Source of the DNA: Pseudomonadota bacterium
GTDB taxonomy: Bacteria; Desulfobacterota; Desulfobacteria; Desulfobacterales; ETH-SRB1
NCBI GenBank assembly: GCA_018897415.1
Contig: JAHIKR010000162.1
Span: forward strand, 1 to 7,610
Direction of reading: 5' to 3'
DNA length: 7,610 nt
Below, piece after piece: positions 6,600-7,610 of this stretch. The translations under genes and the position numbers were made by a program. Positions within the stretch are counted from its first letter, which is position 1. The number at the start of each line of letters is the position of its first letter. Below the pieces are notes generated by a model, which saw only the letters and a program-made list of their open reading frames with translations, did not search any database and was not told the DNA's origin.

Positions 6600-7259
6600 T
6601 TATTGGTCTCTCCATCCATGTTCACCAACAAGCTTGACAAACCTGCATCCGCCCAGGTTTGTTTCGTGAACACCTTCCTCATCCTTGTAAAGCTTGATTA
6701 AATCCTGGGAATATTGATCTCCTACCGGTAAAACCATGCGTCCGCCCATTGATAGCTGGTCAGCCAATACTTTAGGAATTTCAGGAGCACCGGCGGTAAC
6801 GATAATGGCGTCAAAAGGACTTTCATCAATCCATCCTGAGGTGCCGTCGGAATATTTAGTAACAATATTGTGATAGTGAAGTTTGTCAAAAAGCCTGCGC
6901 GTTTTAACAAAAAGGGAATGAATTCTTTCTATTGTGTATACACGGAATGCAATTTCCGCAAGAATTGCTGCTTGATATCCCGACCCTGTTCCAATTTCAA
7001 GCACCCTGTCATCTTTATTTAGTTGCAGCGCCTGTGTCATTTCAGCAACGATATATGGTTGTGAGATAGTTTGCTGTTCTCCTATGGGCAGGGGGAAATC
7101 ACCATAAGCTTGATCCATCAGGGCTTCGCTTACAAAAAGATGCCTTGGAACTTTGCGCATGGCACCAAGGACATAGGGATCCGTTATTCCGCGCACTTCA
7201 ATCTGTTTTTTAACCATTTCTTCGCGCTTGCGCTCATATTTTAAAGAATTTGCTGGCAT
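6600..7259 (-). CDS. pcm: Protein-L-isoaspartate O-methyltransferase
   Basis: Pcm methylates L-isoaspartyl residues that form in ageing proteins, starting their repair to normal aspartate, with S-adenosylmethionine as donor; it is cytoplasmic. The 219-residue protein shows RGITDPYVLGAMRKVPRHLF (23-42), then the substrate-site LPIGEQQTISQPYIVAEM (57-74). SAM motif I is VLEIGTGSGYQAA (86-98), with the acidic Glu111 for the cofactor ribose. PFDAIIVTAGAPEIP (148-162) and MVLPVG (175-180) follow. It ends in the CRFVKLVGEHGW (205-216) typical of the family. The first Met puts a short basic N-terminus in front of the conserved MVKKQI; Met15, preceded by GAAGAA, is a possible alternative start. It heads a two-gene unit with yqaA. 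Confidence 0.96.
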   Translation of the reverse strand: MPANSLKYERKREEMVKKQIEVRGITDPYVLGAMRKVPRHLFVSEALMDQAYGDFPLPIGEQQTISQPYIVAEMTQALQLNKDDRVLEIGTGSGYQAAILAEIAFRVYTIERIHSLFVKTRRLFDKLHYHNIVTKYSDGTSGWIDESPFDAIIVTAGAPEIPKVLADQLSMGGRMVLPVGDQYSQDLIKLYKDEEGVHETNLGGCRFVKLVGEHGWRDQ

Positions 7260-7343
7260 AATTAATTTTAGTTCTCAAATCAAAGGGTTTGCGTCAAGGA
7301 TTTATACGCTGAAGATTTGTTCTTGTCTATACCGAATGCGTGT

Positions 7344-7349
7344 ATTATA
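7344..7349 (-). promoter_or_regulatory. Candidate -10 element upstream of pcm
   Basis: The minus strand reads TATAAT here, a perfect -10, preceded by a T-rich stretch and a TG two bases further upstream than in a standard extended -10. It lies about 85 bases before the pcm start. No good -35 lies at 16-17 bases, because that position falls in the arm of the hairpin repeat at 7369. A separate TTGACG (7292-7297, minus strand) is closer to the gene but lacks a good -10 at the right spacing. Either could be the real promoter. Confidence 0.3.
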
Positions 7350-7368
7350 TGCAAAAAACAAAATAATT

Positions 7369-7462
7369 CGTAACTACTCAGGTTCACAGTTCAAGGGTTC
7401 ACGGTTCAAGGTTAAAAGCCGACTAACCCTGAACCCTGAACCTAACAACCTGAGTAGTTACG
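7369..7462. repeat. Long palindromic hairpin repeat with GTTCA-type units
   Basis: The outer arms CGTAACTACTCAGGTT (7369-7384) and AACCTGAGTAGTTACG (7447-7462) are perfect 16-bp inverted repeats. Inside them, GGTTCA-like heptads on the left (7387-7412) face AACCCTGAACC-type heptads on the right (7424-7442). The innermost 19 bases differ from perfect pairing at only two positions. The loop is about ten bases around AAAAGCCGAC. The whole element could form a cruciform or a long RNA hairpin. It encodes no credible protein. It resembles dispersed intergenic palindromes (REP/MITE-like) of some Desulfobacterota; this family link is from memory and needs a copy count in the genome. It lies just upstream of the candidate pcm promoter. 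Confidence 0.85.
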
Positions 7463-7482
7463 TTTTATGAAACAAACCAGAT

Positions 7483-7549
7483 GAACGGCTAATCACCGTA
7501 TGGGTTAGACCTTTTCCAAATATTTGTTAAAAGAGCCGTTCTTTTTTTT
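7483..7549 (+). terminator. Terminator-like stem with long internal loop (possible sRNA 3' end or attenuator)
   Basis: GAACGGCT (7483-7490) pairs perfectly with AGCCGTTC (7534-7541), followed at once by eight T residues (7542-7549), as in an intrinsic terminator on the plus strand. The enclosed 43 bases are far longer than a normal terminator loop and can themselves pair in part (CTAA near 7489 with TTAG near 7505, and CC/GG within). No plus-strand gene lies upstream for more than a kilobase, so it may end a small RNA or control a gene beyond the right edge. No credible gene is seen from here to 7610. Confidence 0.5.
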
Positions 7550-7610
7550 ATGCTGTTTGCCAGCCTTGGGAAAAAACCATCCGGCATCCATTGACGATGC
7601 CCTATTCTGC

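Noticed and set aside
7228..7470. 80-codon plus-strand open frame overlapping the start of pcm
   Set aside because: It runs antisense into pcm and through the palindromic repeat. It has no ribosome binding site and its protein has low-complexity, repeat-derived residues.
7583..7601. Small hairpin GGCATC/GATGCC followed on the minus strand by a T-run
   Set aside because: The T-run (minus strand) starts several bases after the stem, and there is no known gene to terminate from the right. Too weak to annotate.
1..7610. CRISPR array, tRNA or rRNA gene
   Set aside because: No regularly spaced direct repeats and no recognisable tRNA or rRNA sequence were seen on either strand.

Overview
The window looks like a chromosomal segment of a Gram-negative, anaerobe-type bacterium, most plausibly a member of the Desulfobacterota (Desulfobacterales-like). 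This is inferred from the style of the proteins (an adenosylcobalamin-dependent class II ribonucleotide reductase, a Pcm-YqaA pair, an integron integrase N-terminus of the type common in that group) and from a GTTCA-rich palindromic repeat. Taxonomy was not tested by any search.

Left accessory part (1-1818). The layout resembles an integron platform. The N-terminus of an integron-type tyrosine recombinase lies on the minus strand (310 to about 140). It stops abruptly at a sequence beginning GTGGGGGACG on the minus strand, which folds into strong local hairpins and may be the 5' end of a group II intron running off the left edge. To its right is an attI-like region with two GTTRRRY core motifs. 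Next comes a divergently oriented, AT-rich, cassette-like gene pair: a small uncharacterised protein and a single-domain retropepsin-like aspartic protease, joined by a 4-base ATGA overlap. An 11-base inverted match (424-434 and 1102-1112) flanks the pair and resembles the outer arms of attC sites. After it comes a graveyard of gene remnants: the first ~84 residues of a type I restriction HsdM, a possible scrap of its C-terminus, and the start of a nucleotidyltransferase-like protein.

Core part, plus strand (1819-5995). Four closely spaced co-directional genes form a likely operon: a TIGR01777-family epimerase-like protein, rsmD (16S rRNA m2G966 methyltransferase), coaD (phosphopantetheine adenylyltransferase) and nrdJ (class II ribonucleotide reductase). 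Three have clear housekeeping roles: ribosome modification, coenzyme A synthesis and dNTP supply.

Core part, minus strand (7259-6018). pcm (protein-L-isoaspartate methyltransferase) and a YqaA/DedA-like membrane protein are directly abutting (stop codon TAA followed at once by ATG) and converge on nrdJ.

Right intergenic part (7260-7610). No credible gene is present. It contains a possible pcm promoter, a long near-perfect hairpin repeat of GTTCA-like units with 16-bp perfect outer arms, and a terminator-like stem with eight T residues and an unusually long internal loop that could be the 3' end of a small RNA or an attenuator.
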